Origin: Vibrio sp. HI00D65
GTDB lineage: Bacteria > Pseudomonadota > Gammaproteobacteria > Enterobacterales > Vibrionaceae
Assembly: GCF_001635455.1 (NCBI RefSeq)
Contig: NZ_LWEH01000150.1
Coordinates: 22,523 to 86,522, forward strand
Direction of reading: 5' to 3'
DNA length: 64,000 nucleotides
The notes below the pieces were generated by a model that was given only the letters and a program-made list of their open reading frames with translations, was not told where the DNA came from and made no database searches. Positions 1 to 8,905 of the stretch are shown here, piece by piece. The translations under genes and the position numbers were made by a program. Numbering within the stretch: position 1 is the first letter of the stretch; each line of letters begins with the position of its first letter.

Positions 1-740
1 AGTGTTAGACCAGTGATTTGGCCATCTTCCATATGAAGGTCATCTACACGAGTGCTGAAGCGGATTTCGCCGCCCAGCTCGATGATAGAAGCACGCATTT
101 TTTCGATCATGGTAACCAGTTTGAAGGTACCGATGTGCGGCTTACTTACGTATAGGATCTCTTCTGGTGCGCCAGCTGCAACGAACTCTTCGATCACTTT
201 ACGGCCGTAGTGTTTTGGATCTTTAACTTGGCTGTAGAGCTTACCGTCAGAGAATGTACCTGCGCCACCTTCACCATACTGTACGTTTGATTCTGTGTTC
301 AAAGTCCGCTTACGCCAGAAACCAAAGGTATCTTTAGTACGCTCGCGAACTTCTTTACCACGTTCAACGATGATTGGGTTGAAACCCATTTGAGCAAGCA
401 CTAGACCAGCGAATAGACCACAAGGGCCAAAGCCGATAACAACAGGGCGCTCAGTTTGGTTTTCCAACGCTTTGGCTACGAACTTATACTCCATGTCTGG
501 AGTCACTTTGACGTGTGGATCGCTTATGAAGGTTTCTAATAACTCAGCTTCGTTTTCAACGAAAACATCCAGCGTGTAGATAAGCAGGATCTTTGATTTC
601 TTACGAGCATCGTAGCCACGTTTAAAGATATTAAAAGAGATAACCTGATCTGAGTTGATGCCAAGCTTCGCTTCAATCGCTTCTTCAATGGCAGACTCTT
701 CGTGGTCTAGTGGAAGTTTAATTTCGGTTAAACGTATCAT
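1..740 (-). CDS. NAD(P)/FAD-dependent dehydrogenase, N-terminal 246 residues (3' end outside window)
   Basis: The reading frame is open from an ATG at 738-740 to the window edge. The translation begins MIRLTEIKLPLDHEES. About 140 residues in comes a dinucleotide-binding motif, VVIGFGPCGLFAGLVLAQ, followed by a glutamate and arginine (VERGKE), the usual ADP-ribose contacts of an FAD Rossmann fold. A QYGEGGAGTFSDGKL stretch follows, typical of the uncharacterised FAD-dependent dehydrogenases of COG2509. These proteins are about 530 residues, so roughly half is seen. The extra N-terminal ~90 residues before the Rossmann fold are a normal part of that family. The substrate is unknown. The gene is divergent from the ferredoxin at 997, which could suggest an electron-transfer link, but that is only proximity. 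Confidence 0.85.
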   Translation of the reverse strand, partial: MIRLTEIKLPLDHEESAIEEAIEAKLGINSDQVISFNIFKRGYDARKKSKILLIYTLDVFVENEAELLETFISDPHVKVTPDMEYKFVAKALENQTERPVVIGFGPCGLFAGLVLAQMGFNPIIVERGKEVRERTKDTFGFWRKRTLNTESNVQYGEGGAGTFSDGKLYSQVKDPKHYGRKVIEEFVAAGAPEEILYVSKPHIGTFKLVTMIEKMRASIIELGGEIRFSTRVDDLHMEDGQITGLT

Positions 741-996
741 TTCGATGTCTCGTACTTATAGGTGTCTTAGCTAGACCGCTTCTAGTGAATACAGAGTTTG
801 GTGTAACACTGATGTTGGGAAGAAGCGATAAGCTCACAATGGCGCGCATTTTACGAGAATTTGATTTATCTGTCATACTAATTTGGAAACATGGAGCAAA
901 TAGACATGATATTAGAGTCGTATGATGTTGAATTTTGCTTTGGGATGAGTATTATCCCCATTCTTCAATTTTGACTAACTTATAGAGCAGAGCATC

Positions 997-1320
997 ATGG
1001 CATTTGTCGTAGGCGATAATTGTATTCAATGTAAATACACAGACTGTGTGGCAGTGTGTCCCGCAGATGCGTTCCATGAAGGCCCAAACTTCATGGTAAT
1101 TAACCCTATCGAATGTATCGATTGTGGTTTATGTGTACCTGAATGTGATGCTCAAGCGATCTTCCAAGAAGACGAACTGCCTGAAGATCAAAAGATCTTC
1201 ATTGAAGTGAACGCAGAACTTGCTGAGATTTGGCCTGTGCAGACAGAAGTAAAACCAGCAATGGATGATGCAGAAAAATGGAATGGCGTGCCTGATAAGT
1301 TGGCAATGCTAGAGAAGTAA
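997..1320 (+). CDS. fdxA: 7Fe-8S ferredoxin FdxA
   Basis: This 107-residue soluble electron carrier has the cysteine pattern of the Azotobacter FdI/FdxA family. C9, C17 and C50 are placed to bind a [3Fe-4S] cluster. C21, C40, C43 and C46 are placed to bind a [4Fe-4S] cluster, and C12 corresponds to the free cysteine of FdI. The motifs [10 protein letters not shown] and [17 protein letters not shown] are intact, and the acidic C-terminal extension and full length are normal for the family. It is monocistronic: a strong bidirectional terminator follows within 20 bases. The redox partner is not shown by the sequence. Identification of the family is secure; the physiological role is not. Confidence 0.95.
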   Translation: MAFVVGDNCIQCKYTDCVAVCPADAFHEGPNFMVINPIECIDCGLCVPECDAQAIFQEDELPEDQKIFIEVNAELAEIWPVQTEVKPAMDDAEKWNGVPDKLAMLEK

Positions 1321-1337
1321 TTCTTAAAAGCTCAAAT

Positions 1338-1373
1338 AAAAAGGCGTATTGATTGAATCAATACGCCTTTTTT
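1338..1373 (+). terminator. Bidirectional rho-independent terminator (fdxA / TrmH-type gene)
   Basis: A perfect stem of about 15 bp (arm AAGGCGTATTGATT) is flanked by A-run and T-run, so it can end both the rightward ferredoxin transcript and the leftward methyltransferase transcript. Confidence 0.9.
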
Positions 1374-1413
1374 AATATCTGCACACTGCCTGTTAGTCAG
1401 TGAGCGGTGAGCT

Positions 1414-2148
1414 CTAATTATGTTGACGACGCATGTTGTCAAGAATGATACCTGTAGCCATTGCTACGTTCAGAGATTCAGCGCCACCGAATGCTGGAAT
1501 GGTAATCTTGTCTGTCACGAACTTAGCTGCGTGTTCACGGATGCCGTGAGACTCGCTGCCCATCAGCAAAATACCGTTCGCAGTAAAGTCAGTCTTATGA
1601 ACACTTTCGCCTTCTAAGAACGCCCCGTAAACAGGTAGGTTTGCTTGCTCTAGGTAAGCTGGTAAATCCGTTTGGCTCACGTGTACTCGGTCAAAGCTGC
1701 CCATGGTCGCGCTGATGGTTTTGGGGTTGTATGGATCAGCACAATCGCTGCTCGCAACGATATGTTTAATGCCATACCAGTCTGCTACACGAATGATCGT
1801 ACCTAGGTTGCCCGGGTCAGATACGCCATCAAGCGCGATCATCAAACCTGTCGCTTCTGGTAATTCAACCTTTGGAATCTCAACCACAGCAATTGCGGCA
1901 TTGTTGCTTACCAAAGTGCTCGCTTTGGTTAGATCGTCTAGCGAAGCTTCAACACAATCAAACCCAATCAGTGCTGCGTGATTTTCAGATAAGAAATCAT
2001 CAGTAGCAAAGACGTTCTTTACGACTAAGTCGCTATTGAACAGCTCAAGAACGTTCTTTTCACCTTGAACTAAAAACAGGCCGTGGGCTTTACGTTGTTT
2101 CTTTTGGCCCAAAGCACGCAGGAGTTTTAATTGGTTTTTTGAAATCAT
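1414..2148 (-). CDS. TrmH/SpoU-family RNA 2'-O-methyltransferase
   Basis: The 244-residue protein has the three SPOUT knot motifs: motif 1 DPGNLGTIIRVADW (N114, R120), motif 2 LLMGSESHGI (about 195-203) and motif 3 IPAFGGAESLNVAMATGI (about 217-234). These bind S-adenosylmethionine in the trefoil knot and place the catalytic arginine. The N-terminal ~90 residues look like the small substrate-binding domain (L7Ae-like fold) of SpoU proteins, with the usual opening ISKNQLKLLRAL. The family methylates ribose 2'-OH in tRNA or rRNA; the target of this member cannot be read from the sequence, and I do not assign rlmB or trmH. The start ATG is followed by no competing start, and the gene stands alone. 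Confidence 0.9.
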   Translation of the reverse strand: MISKNQLKLLRALGQKKQRKAHGLFLVQGEKNVLELFNSDLVVKNVFATDDFLSENHAALIGFDCVEASLDDLTKASTLVSNNAAIAVVEIPKVELPEATGLMIALDGVSDPGNLGTIIRVADWYGIKHIVASSDCADPYNPKTISATMGSFDRVHVSQTDLPAYLEQANLPVYGAFLEGESVHKTDFTANGILLMGSESHGIREHAAKFVTDKITIPAFGGAESLNVAMATGIILDNMRRQHN

Positions 2149-2250
2149 GTTTTTATCCTAGATATAAGCCAGCGCATTATAGAGCAAAGGTTAGAGAACC
2201 AAAAGTGCGATAAGCCAATGCAATCCATATAAAAGCAAAAGCGACCCACT

Positions 2251-2281
2251 TAAAAAACAAAAGCGCACTAAATAGTGCACT
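2251..2281 (-). terminator. Probable terminator of the aldo/keto reductase gene
   Basis: Read on the minus strand, GTGCACTATTTAGTGC forms a short hairpin followed by a T-rich run (TTTTGTTTTTT), about 50 bases past the stop codon. Confidence 0.55.
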
Positions 2282-2332
2282 CTTATAGAAGCAACATAAG
2301 CTCAACAGAACCGGATAAGCTTAACCTACCAC

Positions 2333-3385
2333 CTAATACGGCACAGGGTAGCGCTGAAAAACGGTGTTGATATCGGTTAGAATTTCTTCAGAAAGCGGCT
2401 TGCTGAACGCTGCTACGTTCTCTTTAAGCTGTTCCATAGTGGTTGCACCAATAATGGTTGAGGTAACCCCATCCACTTGGTTACACCATGCTAAGGCGAG
2501 CTGACTCGGCGTGAATCCATGTGCGTTTGCCACTTCTACGTAGCCTTTAACTGCTTCATTAGCCAATTCAGTATCACGGAAAATACCTTTGCGCTGCATG
2601 TAAGTCCAACGGCTACCTTCCGGCCTTGCGCCATCAATGTATTTGCCACTAAGCATACCGGCCGCCAAAGGTGACCATGGTAAGTAAGCGACGTCTTCAT
2701 GCACGCAATTTTCGATCAAATATGGCCAGTCTTTCGTGTGCAGCAAGCTGAATTCGTTTTGGATAGAGACCATGCGCGGCAATTCATGCTTCTCGGCTAA
2801 CTTAAGGTAAGTATTAATGCCCCAAGTGCTGTCATCGGATAGACCAACGTGGCGGATTTTGCCTGCTTTAATACAGCTTGCAAGAGCTTGTAAGATCTCC
2901 AACATTTCAGCTTCATGTTGTTGCCTGTCGATGTCGCTAAAACGAATCTGGTTAGGGAAGTGCTTACCGAAGTGCGGTGTTGTTCGATTTGGCCAGTGAA
3001 GTTGGTACAGATCGATATAATCCGTTTGCAAGCGCCTCAACGAGGCATCAACTGCGGCGATCACCGCTTCACCAGTGATAGGGCCACCGTTTCGAACCCA
3101 AGGCAATCCAGGACCCGCAATTTTACTGGCAATGATTAACTCTTGGCGACGCTGTGGGTTGCGTGACAACCAGTTACCGATAATCGCTTCGGTTTTACCA
3201 TAGGTTTCTGGAGAAGGTGGTACTGCGTACATCTCTGCAGTATCAATAAAGTTAATGCTTTGGCTTAGTGCGTATTCAATTTGTTGGTCGGCTTGCTGTT
3301 GAGTATTTTGCAGCCCCCAAGTCATGCTCCCAAGACAAATTCGGGAAACGGGAATTTGACTACTTCCTAGTTTTGAATATTCCAT
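2333..3385 (-). CDS. Aldo/keto reductase, Tas-like
   Basis: An NADPH-dependent oxidoreductase of the AKR superfamily, 350 residues from the chosen ATG at 3383-3385. That start gives the family-typical opening MEYSKLGSSQIPVSRICLG and has an AGGAA ribosome site just upstream; the frame is open for 50 more codons but those residues look non-coding. The catalytic tetrad is visible as D48, Y53, K88 and H130 (motifs NFIDTAEMYAVPP, IIASKI, YQLHWP). The ETYGKTEAIIGNWL segment is very close to what I remember of E. coli Tas, a protein that suppresses tyrosine auxotrophy. The physiological substrate is unknown. It appears to be a single-gene unit. Confidence 0.88.
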   Translation of the reverse strand: MEYSKLGSSQIPVSRICLGSMTWGLQNTQQQADQQIEYALSQSINFIDTAEMYAVPPSPETYGKTEAIIGNWLSRNPQRRQELIIASKIAGPGLPWVRNGGPITGEAVIAAVDASLRRLQTDYIDLYQLHWPNRTTPHFGKHFPNQIRFSDIDRQQHEAEMLEILQALASCIKAGKIRHVGLSDDSTWGINTYLKLAEKHELPRMVSIQNEFSLLHTKDWPYLIENCVHEDVAYLPWSPLAAGMLSGKYIDGARPEGSRWTYMQRKGIFRDTELANEAVKGYVEVANAHGFTPSQLALAWCNQVDGVTSTIIGATTMEQLKENVAAFSKPLSEEILTDINTVFQRYPVPY

Positions 3386-3727
3386 TGAATTCAGGATTCC
3401 TGTTGTTGGGTTCTCTGGTACTCGCATTATAGTTTTGAAAAAAGGGCGAGTGATGGATGAAAACGAATATGAATTATTAGCACAAAATGACAAGACAAGG
3501 TATCGGTTAAGGCACTTTAATGAGTCATTTCTCATCGCCTTGGGTCAGCCTGCGTAATGTGTGAAAAGTAACAAAAGCTTTGGAGCGAGAAACACATGTC
3601 AATGATTGGTAGTGTCAATGGAATTAAAAACAAATCGAGGGGAGAAGTAATGAAAATAAACAAGCTCTACCGGATAGTGAATAGAGCTCATTTATAAGAG
3701 GGGATGGTGTTAGATATACGTGATCTA
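3386..3727. other. Intergenic region with a possible micro-ORF and hairpin
   Basis: No gene of normal size is visible. A 15-codon frame at 3650-3697 on the plus strand (MKINKLYRIVNRAHL) has a strong ribosome site (GAGGGGAGAAGTA) directly ahead of its ATG. It overlaps an inverted repeat at 3663-3690 (arms AGCTCTA and TAGAGCT) that may end the leftward transcript of the small gene at 3728. I cannot tell whether the micro-ORF is translated. Confidence 0.3.
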
Positions 3728-3871
3728 CTAGGCTGCGCCGGTATCAAATCCACCTTGGGTTTGCGCCTGCTTTATAGCTTCCTGCCTTTGAACTTCTTTT
3801 TCAGTTAATACTGGTTGAATTTGTTCCTCAGAGGCTTGAGGAGAGAAAATGAAATATTTATTAATCGTCAT
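3728..3871 (-). CDS. Small hypothetical protein, 47 residues
   Basis: The start ATG at 3869-3871 is preceded by ACGGAGATATAGCT, a good ribosome site, which is why I prefer it over an in-frame start 37 codons upstream. The product (MTINKYFIFSPQASEEQIQP...) is soluble, rich in Gln and Glu in its middle (EEQIQPVLTEKEVQRQEAIKQAQ), probably helical, and ends in GGFDTGAA. No domain is recognised. It stands alone between two longer genes. It could be a genuine small protein conserved in Vibrio or a chance frame; the ribosome site favours the former. Confidence 0.5.
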   Translation of the reverse strand: MTINKYFIFSPQASEEQIQPVLTEKEVQRQEAIKQAQTQGGFDTGAA

Positions 3872-4191
3872 AGCTATATCTCCGTCTAATGTATGGCAGA
3901 TTCTGCATCGGAGATAAATTGTGATCATCATCCACACTGTACTTTTTTTAGGCTGAGAGCGGAGGGCGTAGAATGTGTACAAAGCGATCGCTCATCATCC
4001 GAACGCAATACTGAAATGACGCAACCCTCTAGATTCAGTATAGGAAGCCCATCAAATTTCGCACAATAATGATTTAGAGCAAATACATAGATAGTCAGGG
4101 GCGTAATATGAAACACCTCGCTACTGACTCTGTACACGTATCTAATAATTAATTCAGTAAATCAATTACTTAATCCATGGTGAGATGAATT
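3872..4191. other. Intergenic region upstream of pepT
   Basis: About 320 bases with stop codons in all frames apart from short chance frames. It should hold the divergent promoters of pepT and of the small gene at 3728. I see no clear operator or hairpin. Confidence 0.4.
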
Positions 4192-5423
4192 ATGGAAAAG
4201 CTTGTAGAACGTTTCCTGAATTACGTTACTTTTGATACTAAATCTGATCCTTCGAATCAGCAGTGCCCAAGTTCACCGGGTCAAATCACCTTTGCTGAAG
4301 CCTTGAAGTCAGAATTGACCGCCTTAGACCTAACAGATGTATCTTTGGATGAAAATGGATATTTGATGGCAAAGTTGCCCTCGAATGTAGATTACGCTGT
4401 ACCTGTTATTGGTTTGTCGCACACATGGATACCGCTCCTGACGCATCCGGCGCGAATGTAAAACCTCAAGTGATTAAAGATTATCAAGGCGGAACCATCG
4501 AGCTTGGCACGAGTGGTGAAAGCTTGAATCCAAGCCAATACCCTGATTTTGATGCTTTGCATGGTCATGACCTTATTACTACCGATGGCATGACTTTATT
4601 GGGTGCAGACAACAAAGCGAGTATCGCTGAAATCATCAGTGCTATCGCTTATCTAAAAGCAAACCCTGAAATCAAACACGGTGACATTTGCATTGGTTTC
4701 ACGCCAGACGAAGAGATCGGTCGTGGTGCGGATTTGTTTAATGTTGAAAAGTTTGGTGCCGAATGGGCGTACACCATTGATGGTGGACCCGTTGGTGAGT
4801 TGGAATTTGAGAACTTCAATGCCAAAAGTGCGGATGTTATCTGTCATGGTGTCAACGTTCACCCAGGTACCGCAAAAGGTAAGATGGTGAACTCGATGAA
4901 CATTGCTGCGCAGTTCCAATTGATGATGCCATCACAAGAAAGGCCAGAATGCACTGAAGGCTATGAAGGTTTCTACCACTTGAAGTCAGCGGAAATGGGT
5001 GTCGCTCGCTCTGAGCTAGGTTACATCATTCGCGACTTTGAGCGCGAAGGCGTAGAAGCGCGTAAGGCATTCATGCAACAGAAAGTCGATGAATTGAATG
5101 AGCGTCTTGAGAAAGGGCATGTGGAATTGGTTCTTACCGGTAGCTACTTCAATATGAAAGAGATGGTTGAACCCCATCAGCATATTATTGAGTTGGCGAA
5201 GCAAGCGATGATCGAGTGCGATGTGGAGCCGATGATCAAACCGATCCGAGGTGGTACAGACGGTTCTCGCTTGTCATTCATGGGTTTGCCATGCCCGAAT
5301 ATCTTTACTGGAGGTTACAATTTCCACGGTATTCATGAGTTCATCACTATTCAGGGCATGGAACAAGCGGTAAAAGTGATTGTTGAGTTATCGCAACGCA
5401 CAGCCGCTTACTACCAAAAATAG
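4192..5423 (+). pseudogene. pepT: Peptidase T (tripeptide aminopeptidase), single-base frameshift
   Basis: A zinc M20-family aminotripeptidase split into two overlapping frames (4192-4461 and 4425-5423). The first begins [20 protein letters not shown] and reads PVIGL; the second resumes at [16 protein letters not shown] in another frame. Restoring one T in the run at 4413-4415 (GGTTTG to GGTTTTG) joins them into a normal-length protein of about 410 residues. The downstream part keeps [13 protein letters not shown] (zinc-bridging Asp), [11 protein letters not shown] (catalytic and zinc Glu pair), NVHPGTAKG and the C-terminal [19 protein letters not shown]. The break falls immediately before the zinc-ligand His of HMDT, so neither fragment alone can be active. 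Either a recent loss or a sequencing or assembly error in a short homopolymer. Confidence 0.92.
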
Positions 5424-5499
5424 CGGCCTTTAACACGATATCTCTTTGTATTTTTTGGAGTATTCAATAATACTCTCTTTAAACATAAGGGAGTATGCG

Positions 5500-5967
5500 A
5501 TGAAAAAGTTAGTTTTACTCTGCACCCACCTAGCCGTGGGTGCTGTTGGTTTTGGGCTTGGTGTTTACGCATTACCCATCTTAATTGAGCCTGATTCTCC
5601 ATCTTCGAGCTCGGTTGAAGCGATCAGCCAACAGGCCATTTATACTGGTGAGTTCACTAGAGACCGCCAAGACAGTGATTTCTTACATTGGGGCGAGGGT
5701 ATTGTTTCGGTTTCAGAAAGTGCAATTGCGTTTGAAGGCGAACTTGCTCCAGGGCCGGACTACAAGGTTTACCTTTCTCCTAAGTTCATTGAAACCGAGC
5801 AAGCCTTTAATGACAGTAAGAGCGAGTTACTTAGAGTCGGAGATGTCAAAACATTTGACCGTTTTATGGTTGAACTACCGGAAGGTACTGATCTTAATCG
5901 ATTTAATACCGTTGTGATTTGGTGTGAAACTTTTGGCCAATTTATTACTTCTGCCAAGATAAAATGA
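5500..5967 (+). CDS. DM13-domain protein, membrane-anchored
   Basis: 155 residues from ATG 5500, chosen because of the AAGGGAGT ribosome site and because it gives a clean N-terminal membrane segment (residues about 4-28, LVLLCTHLAVGAVGFGLGVY). After a Ser/Pro linker, residues 48-155 form a DM13 domain: GEF...FLHWGEG, then APGPDYKVYLSP, and the signature WCETFGQFITSAKI with the conserved cysteine C142. DM13 domains are linked by domain-context work to extracytoplasmic redox chemistry using that cysteine. The protein would be held in the inner membrane facing the periplasm. No redox partner is adjacent. Confidence 0.82.
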   Translation: MKKLVLLCTHLAVGAVGFGLGVYALPILIEPDSPSSSSVEAISQQAIYTGEFTRDRQDSDFLHWGEGIVSVSESAIAFEGELAPGPDYKVYLSPKFIETEQAFNDSKSELLRVGDVKTFDRFMVELPEGTDLNRFNTVVIWCETFGQFITSAKIK

Positions 5968-6000
5968 TAGCCTCACCCTAGCTGAAATATGTATGAAATC

Positions 6001-6026
6001 GAGCGCTCTAGAATTGAGCGCTTTTT
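6001..6026 (+). terminator. Terminator after the DM13 gene
   Basis: The arms GCGCTC and GAGCGC enclose a 7-base loop and are followed by five T residues. Confidence 0.7.
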
Positions 6027-6122
6027 CATAGCGCAGTTTTAAGCTGCTTTGTTGTTAAAGCTGCTAGTTGTTGTACCGCTAGCCGTCGTAAAGCTAAACG
6101 TTGTAATGCTAAGGATTAAGTA

Positions 6123-6965
6123 ATGGAAAAAGTGTGGCAAGTAATAGATTTTCTACTCGCTCATAAGTTTATTTTTAGTGCGCTGATTATCAGCCTGGTT
6201 TTAATTATCCGCCGAATCACATTGTCTCAAATTAGGGGTGATGTTGCTTTCCTTAGCGAAGACCAACGTAATTGGATGTCCCGCACTAAAAATGGCACCT
6301 TTGCGATTATTGTCATTACGCTTTTCCTCCTCTGGAAGTCTGAAATTAGTGAGTTTGCTCTCTCAGTAACAGCGATTGCCGTTGCGATCGTAGTGGCTTC
6401 GAAAGAGATCATTTTGTGTTTCACCGGCTCGATTCAACGCGCCAGCTCCCGGTCTTTCCGAATTGGTGATTGGATTGAAGTGGGTAAAATTAGTGGTGAA
6501 GTGATCGAACACAACTTGATGGCGACAGTGATTCAGGAAATCGACCTTTATCATGGGCAATACCACTTCACTGGCAAGACGGCCACGCTACCTAACAGCA
6601 TGTTCTTTATTTACCCAGTCAAGAACCTCAACTTTATGAAACGCTACGTTTATCATAACTTCACGGTGACAGTGAAAGACTTCGTGAACCTCTACCCAAT
6701 GGTACCTGGCTTAATCTCGAAAATTGAAGAGCATTGTGAAGAGTTCATTGATGTTGCGCGTCGTTATAACAGCGTCATTGAAAAGCATGCTGGCGTCGAC
6801 CTTCCGGGTTCAGAGCCTCATATTCACATCACAAGCAGTTCGACGGGTGAGCAAGAGGTCCATTTTATGATTTTCTGCCCAACCGAGAAGGCGGTTCACT
6901 TAGAGCAAGAGATTCGTAAAGATTTCATGGAAGCGTATGCTGAAGCATTTCCTGTCAGCGCTTGA
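6123..6965 (+). CDS. MscS-domain membrane protein, probable small-conductance mechanosensitive channel homolog
   Basis: 280 residues. Membrane segments are visible at about 14-30 (FIFSALIISLVLII), 58-72 (FAIIVITLFLLW) and 77-100 (SVTAIAVAIVVASKEIILC), the last being the glycine/alanine-type pore helix typical of the family. It is followed directly by the beta domain signature: RSFRIGDWIEVGKISGEVIE, then NLMATVIQE. The C-terminal ~110 residues form a cytoplasmic domain ending in a mixed alpha/beta region. MscS relatives gate on membrane tension to release osmolytes; many homologs have other or unknown triggers. The gene stands alone and shares a bidirectional terminator with the convergent dCMP deaminase gene. 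Confidence 0.85.
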   Translation: MEKVWQVIDFLLAHKFIFSALIISLVLIIRRITLSQIRGDVAFLSEDQRNWMSRTKNGTFAIIVITLFLLWKSEISEFALSVTAIAVAIVVASKEIILCFTGSIQRASSRSFRIGDWIEVGKISGEVIEHNLMATVIQEIDLYHGQYHFTGKTATLPNSMFFIYPVKNLNFMKRYVYHNFTVTVKDFVNLYPMVPGLISKIEEHCEEFIDVARRYNSVIEKHAGVDLPGSEPHIHITSSSTGEQEVHFMIFCPTEKAVHLEQEIRKDFMEAYAEAFPVSA

Positions 6966-6995
6966 TCCTGCATTCAGCTGAGCCCCAAACAAAAG

Positions 6996-7033
6996 AAAGC
7001 CGAGAGTGATAATATCGACTCTCGGCTTTTTTG
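6996..7033 (+). terminator. Bidirectional terminator between MscS-like and dCMP deaminase genes
   Basis: A 12-bp perfect stem (arm AAAGCCGAGAGT) sits between two convergent genes, with a T-run on each side strand. Confidence 0.9.
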
Positions 7034-7051
7034 TTCTTGCTATCTGCTCGC

Positions 7052-7495
7052 TTAGTCAAGGTCTGCCAGTGGCAACCAATCGACTTGTACACCTGCTTGC
7101 TCAAACATATCTTGGCTCACCTTGATTTTGTCTCCCCAGCGAGAAAGGAAGTCTTCACTTTGCTCTGGGCAGTGAACCGTAGAAATACCAGTTTGAATGA
7201 TCTTTGCTGCACAGTTTGGACAAGGGAAGTGAGTCACCCAGATTTCACAGCTGTCTAAATCACGTTTAGCAAACAAGATTGCGTTCTCTTCTGCGTGAAG
7301 TGTTTTCAGGTATTTCATCTCACGCTCGTCAGTGTCAGCACTATCTGATACGCCATGAGGGTAGCCATTAAAGCCAACTGAAACAATGCGGTTGTGTTTG
7401 GTGATAACTGCACCAACTTGAGTGGACGGATCTTTACTCCAGGAACCGACTAATTCCGCCATTTGATAGAAACGTTTTGCCCATTTTGAAATCAT
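7052..7495 (-). CDS. Deoxycytidylate (dCMP) deaminase family protein
   Basis: 147 residues with the zinc cytidine-deaminase fold. The zinc and catalytic motif is LHAEENAIL (H67, E69) and the second zinc motif is PCPNCA (C92, C95). The insert between them and the GYNGxPxG-like segment (VGFNGYPHGVSD) fit dCMP deaminases such as ComEB/DCD rather than free cytidine deaminases. These convert dCMP to dUMP to feed dTMP synthesis. Full length, monocistronic, and ends against a bidirectional terminator shared with the MscS-like gene. Substrate is inferred from family, not shown by the sequence. Confidence 0.87.
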   Translation of the reverse strand: MISKWAKRFYQMAELVGSWSKDPSTQVGAVITKHNRIVSVGFNGYPHGVSDSADTDEREMKYLKTLHAEENAILFAKRDLDSCEIWVTHFPCPNCAAKIIQTGISTVHCPEQSEDFLSRWGDKIKVSQDMFEQAGVQVDWLPLADLD

Positions 7496-7739
7496 TCGAA
7501 TTACCTTAACAAGGAAGTATGAGTTTTTATTATTGAAACCACATTATGTTAGACAATATATACAGAGAGGGGAAGTAACAAACGTATATTTGATCATGAA
7601 TTGTTGATGGTTTGTAAAGGGTTGATATATATCCAATTTCAATTTACAAGTTGAAACACTTTCGCGAGTTATAATTGTTATTCCTCGGGCATATTAAAAA
7701 GTTGTCAACGATGGTTCATAAAACTTTAACGTAACTTTT

Positions 7740-8571
7740 GATATTCGTACTGACCCAGATATGGCTTGGGTCAATGTTCAGAACCGAGTTACTACACCAT
7801 TTTTTGCTGCTTATTTAATCAAAGGTATAAATAATTAATCGAAGCGATTTGGCTCGTTATTGTAGTAACCTGCCTGACCTTTGGTAGCGCGCTTCCAACT
7901 TTGGTTCCTGTTGTTGCGACCCCTGTATTTTTGATTAGTACGTTTGCATCCTGGAGATGATGCGTTCTTGGACATCGAGAATGTCAACACCACGATGGCT
8001 GAAGACCAAACTGTTTCTCTACGTAAAGCTAAGCCTTATCTTTGCCTTCGCATTGGCACTGATCTTTATTTATTTGTTCATGGTATCTCAGTATGAGAGC
8101 TGGAAGATCCCGATTGCTATTAACTTGGTTGTACCGGTTGCAACTCTGGGTTCCTTCTTGGCACTGAACCCTACGGGCGCGCAGTTAAACTTGTATGCGC
8201 AAATAGGTTTGGTTCTCTTGATAGCCTTGGCAGCAAAGAATGCAATTTTGATTGTGGAATTTGCGAAGGTCGAGCGTGAAGAGAAAGACGCACCAATCGA
8301 CGATGCAGCTGTGAAGGGCGGTATGCTACGTTTCCCTGCTGTGAACATGACGTCTTGGTCGTTTATCTTGGGTATCTTCCCACTAATCTTTGCAGCCGGT
8401 GCTGGTTACGTGAGCCAACAAAACTCTCTGGGTATTTAACTGATCGGTGGTCTGTTATGTGTGTTGTTGGCGGGTACATTCCTAATCCCAGGCTTCTATG
8501 CATTTGTACAACGCAAGCGTGGAAAAGCACATGGCGGCAATACGAAATTAGTGCCACTCGATGATGAGTAG
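7740..8571 (+). pseudogene. Remnant of an RND multidrug efflux pump (AcrB/HAE1 type)
   Basis: Pieces of one AcrB-like protein follow each other in the right order but in several frames. At about 7740 the sequence reads DPDMAWVNVQNRVTTP (periplasmic porter region). At about 7837 it reads LIEAIWLVIVVTCLTFGSAL and [14 protein letters not shown] (mid transmembrane region), then a stop. At about 7955 it reads [17 protein letters not shown], matching the VVDDAIVVVENV helix with the intervening part lost. From about 8043 the C-terminal bundle is long and clear ([42 protein letters not shown]). A TAA at 8437 interrupts QNSLG, after which LIGGLLCVLLAGTFLIPGFY runs on in frame to 8571. Overall about a quarter of a ~1040-residue pump remains. 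It cannot be functional. Confidence 0.9.
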
Positions 8572-8905
8572 ATGAAGTCACTTTTCATAAAGCGGATTCT
8601 TCTTAAAATAAATCCTTGTAAAAACTTAATCCTTGTAAAAATTGAGGCTTAGCAGTCTGCTAAGTCTTTTCTATTACTCAGATGTATAAAAACGCTTTTT
8701 ATATAATCAAATTCTTATTATGCGATAGAGCTAACACTCTATTTTTGGTTTTCTAATAAAATGATGTTTTATTAATAAGTGCATGTTTATTAATGAAATA
8801 TTGCTATTCAGCTAACGCTTGTATGCTCGAAACTATTTGCACAATAGTGTGAACTGTTTCAAAATTACGAAGTTATATTGAAATTTTTTGTGCATTGAGG
8901 TTCTT
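8572..8905. other. Intergenic region with one hairpin
   Basis: AT-rich spacer. A hairpin at 8645-8670 (arms GGCTTAGCAG and CTGCTAAGTC, then TTTT) is the likely old terminator of the RND gene. A 14-base direct repeat (AATCCTTGTAAAAA) occurs twice just upstream. The remainder should carry the promoter of the MaoC gene. Confidence 0.45.

Noticed and set aside
6040..6120. Quasi-repeats of GTTGT..AAAGCT before the MscS-like gene
   Set aside because: Too short and irregular to call a repeat element; a similar run occurs at 12140-12190 by chance-like composition.
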